64,000 nucleotides of DNA from Paenibacillus sp. LHD-38 (lineage in GTDB: Bacteria > Bacillota > Bacilli > Paenibacillales > Paenibacillaceae), in NCBI RefSeq assembly GCF_031157315.1, contig NZ_JAVIFU010000021.1:56250-120249 (forward strand). Direction: 5' to 3'. The translations under genes were made by a program, and so were the position numbers. Below, piece after piece: positions 63,796 through 64,000 of this stretch; the first letter of the stretch is position 1; every line of letters starts with the position of its first letter. The notes beneath the pieces are model-generated. The model was not told the DNA's origin. It saw nothing but the letters and a program-made list of their open reading frames with translations, and ran no database searches.

Positions 63796-63811
63796 TGCTC
63801 TTTGAAAACTG
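63796..63811 (+). promoter_or_regulatory. rRNA antitermination boxA
   Basis: TGCTCTTTGAAAACTG in the 16S leader matches the NusB/S10 boxA (TGCTCTTTA-type). Confidence 0.75.
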
Positions 63812-63890
63812 AACAACGAGTAATAACTGCCTCGCAAATCCTTCGGGATAAGCGAAAAAGCGATAAAAAGTAATGAGCATTTCAAACACC

Positions 63891-64000
63891 AATTTGGAGA
63901 GTTTGATCCTGGCTCAGGACGAACGCTGGCGGCGTGCCTAATACATGCAAGTCGAGCGGATCTTGTCCTTCGGGACAAGGTTAGCGGCGGACGGGTGAGT
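63891..64000 (+). rRNA. rrs: 16S rRNA, first ~110 nt (cut by window edge)
   Basis: GGAGAGTTTGATCCTGGCTC and GGCGGCGTGCCTAATACATG are universal 16S 5' motifs. The V1 loop is short (TTGTCCTTCGGGACAA hairpin). The 5' end is placed by alignment to E. coli position 1. Confidence 0.97.

Noticed and set aside
63682..63978. 98-codon minus-strand frame
   Set aside because: It is antisense to the rRNA leader and 16S rRNA.

Overview
The window is the replication-origin region of a spore-forming Bacillota chromosome, most likely a Paenibacillus or close relative (Paenibacillaceae). The genus call is inference. It rests on the canonical gene order rlmH-htrA-walJIHKR ... purA-dnaB-rplI-gdpP ... rpsR-ssb-rpsF ... 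parB-parA-noc-rsmG-mnmG-mnmE-jag-yidC-rnpA-rpmH / dnaA-dnaN-yaaA-recF-remB-gyrB-gyrA-rrn, on sporulation-linked genes (yyaC, a yheC/D-type ATP-grasp gene) and on a Gram-positive 16S rRNA 5' end.

Layout. 1-6.5 kb is a sugar-uptake cluster read leftward: two ABC permeases, a GH3 glycosidase, a YesM-type histidine kinase and the start of its YesN-type regulator. 6.6-8.3 kb holds a decayed MerR-type fragment, rlmH, a degenerate minisatellite and a CxxH/CxxC protein. 8.3-18.4 kb holds htrA, the essential walRK-walHI-walJ operon and an M23 endopeptidase. 18.8-26.9 kb holds purA, dnaB, rplI, gdpP, yybS, a CBS protein and an LCP ligase. 27.1-34.8 kb is an accessory block, largely on the + strand and against replication: DUF4870, CNNM/CBS, a CBO0543-like membrane protein, an AI-2E exporter, a pspA-DUF350-DUF4178-DUF4247 operon and a CPA2 antiporter. 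34.9-41.6 kb holds rpsR-ssb-rpsF, yjzC, tRNA-Ser, mscS, DUF3343, yyaC and a cysteine desulfurase. 41.6-51.7 kb is the partition, tRNA-modification and membrane-insertion block running up to rpmH. oriC occupies about 51.8-53.95 kb around dnaA. 53.9-63.5 kb is the rightward replication and gyrase block, ending in the promoter, leader and first ~110 nt of an rRNA operon.

Gene direction flips at dnaA, as expected for a bidirectional origin. The origin shows DnaA boxes on both sides of dnaA. Between dnaA and dnaN there is a textbook unwinding element: a consensus DnaA box, a GC clamp, six DnaA-trios and an A-rich tract. Two exact parS sites lie near parAB, one inside parB and one beside rsmG.

The most unusual signal is a dispersed intergenic repeat of about 95-100 bp. 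Five full copies, three truncated copies and two possible decayed copies were found. It has a GC-rich 5' half (AAGCGTAAACGGC..., able to fold) and an AT-rich 3' half whose stem sequence changes between copies while its pairing is kept. Copies sit in the probable walR leader, in the rpmH leader, on both sides of the DUF4870 gene, between rnpA and yidC, and inside the origin unwinding region. No coding gene contains a copy. Other points of note are a MerR/AHSA1 chimeric gene remnant, a 32-bp minisatellite, several long perfect hairpins, and a Se/S-carrier-like protein near a cysteine desulfurase.
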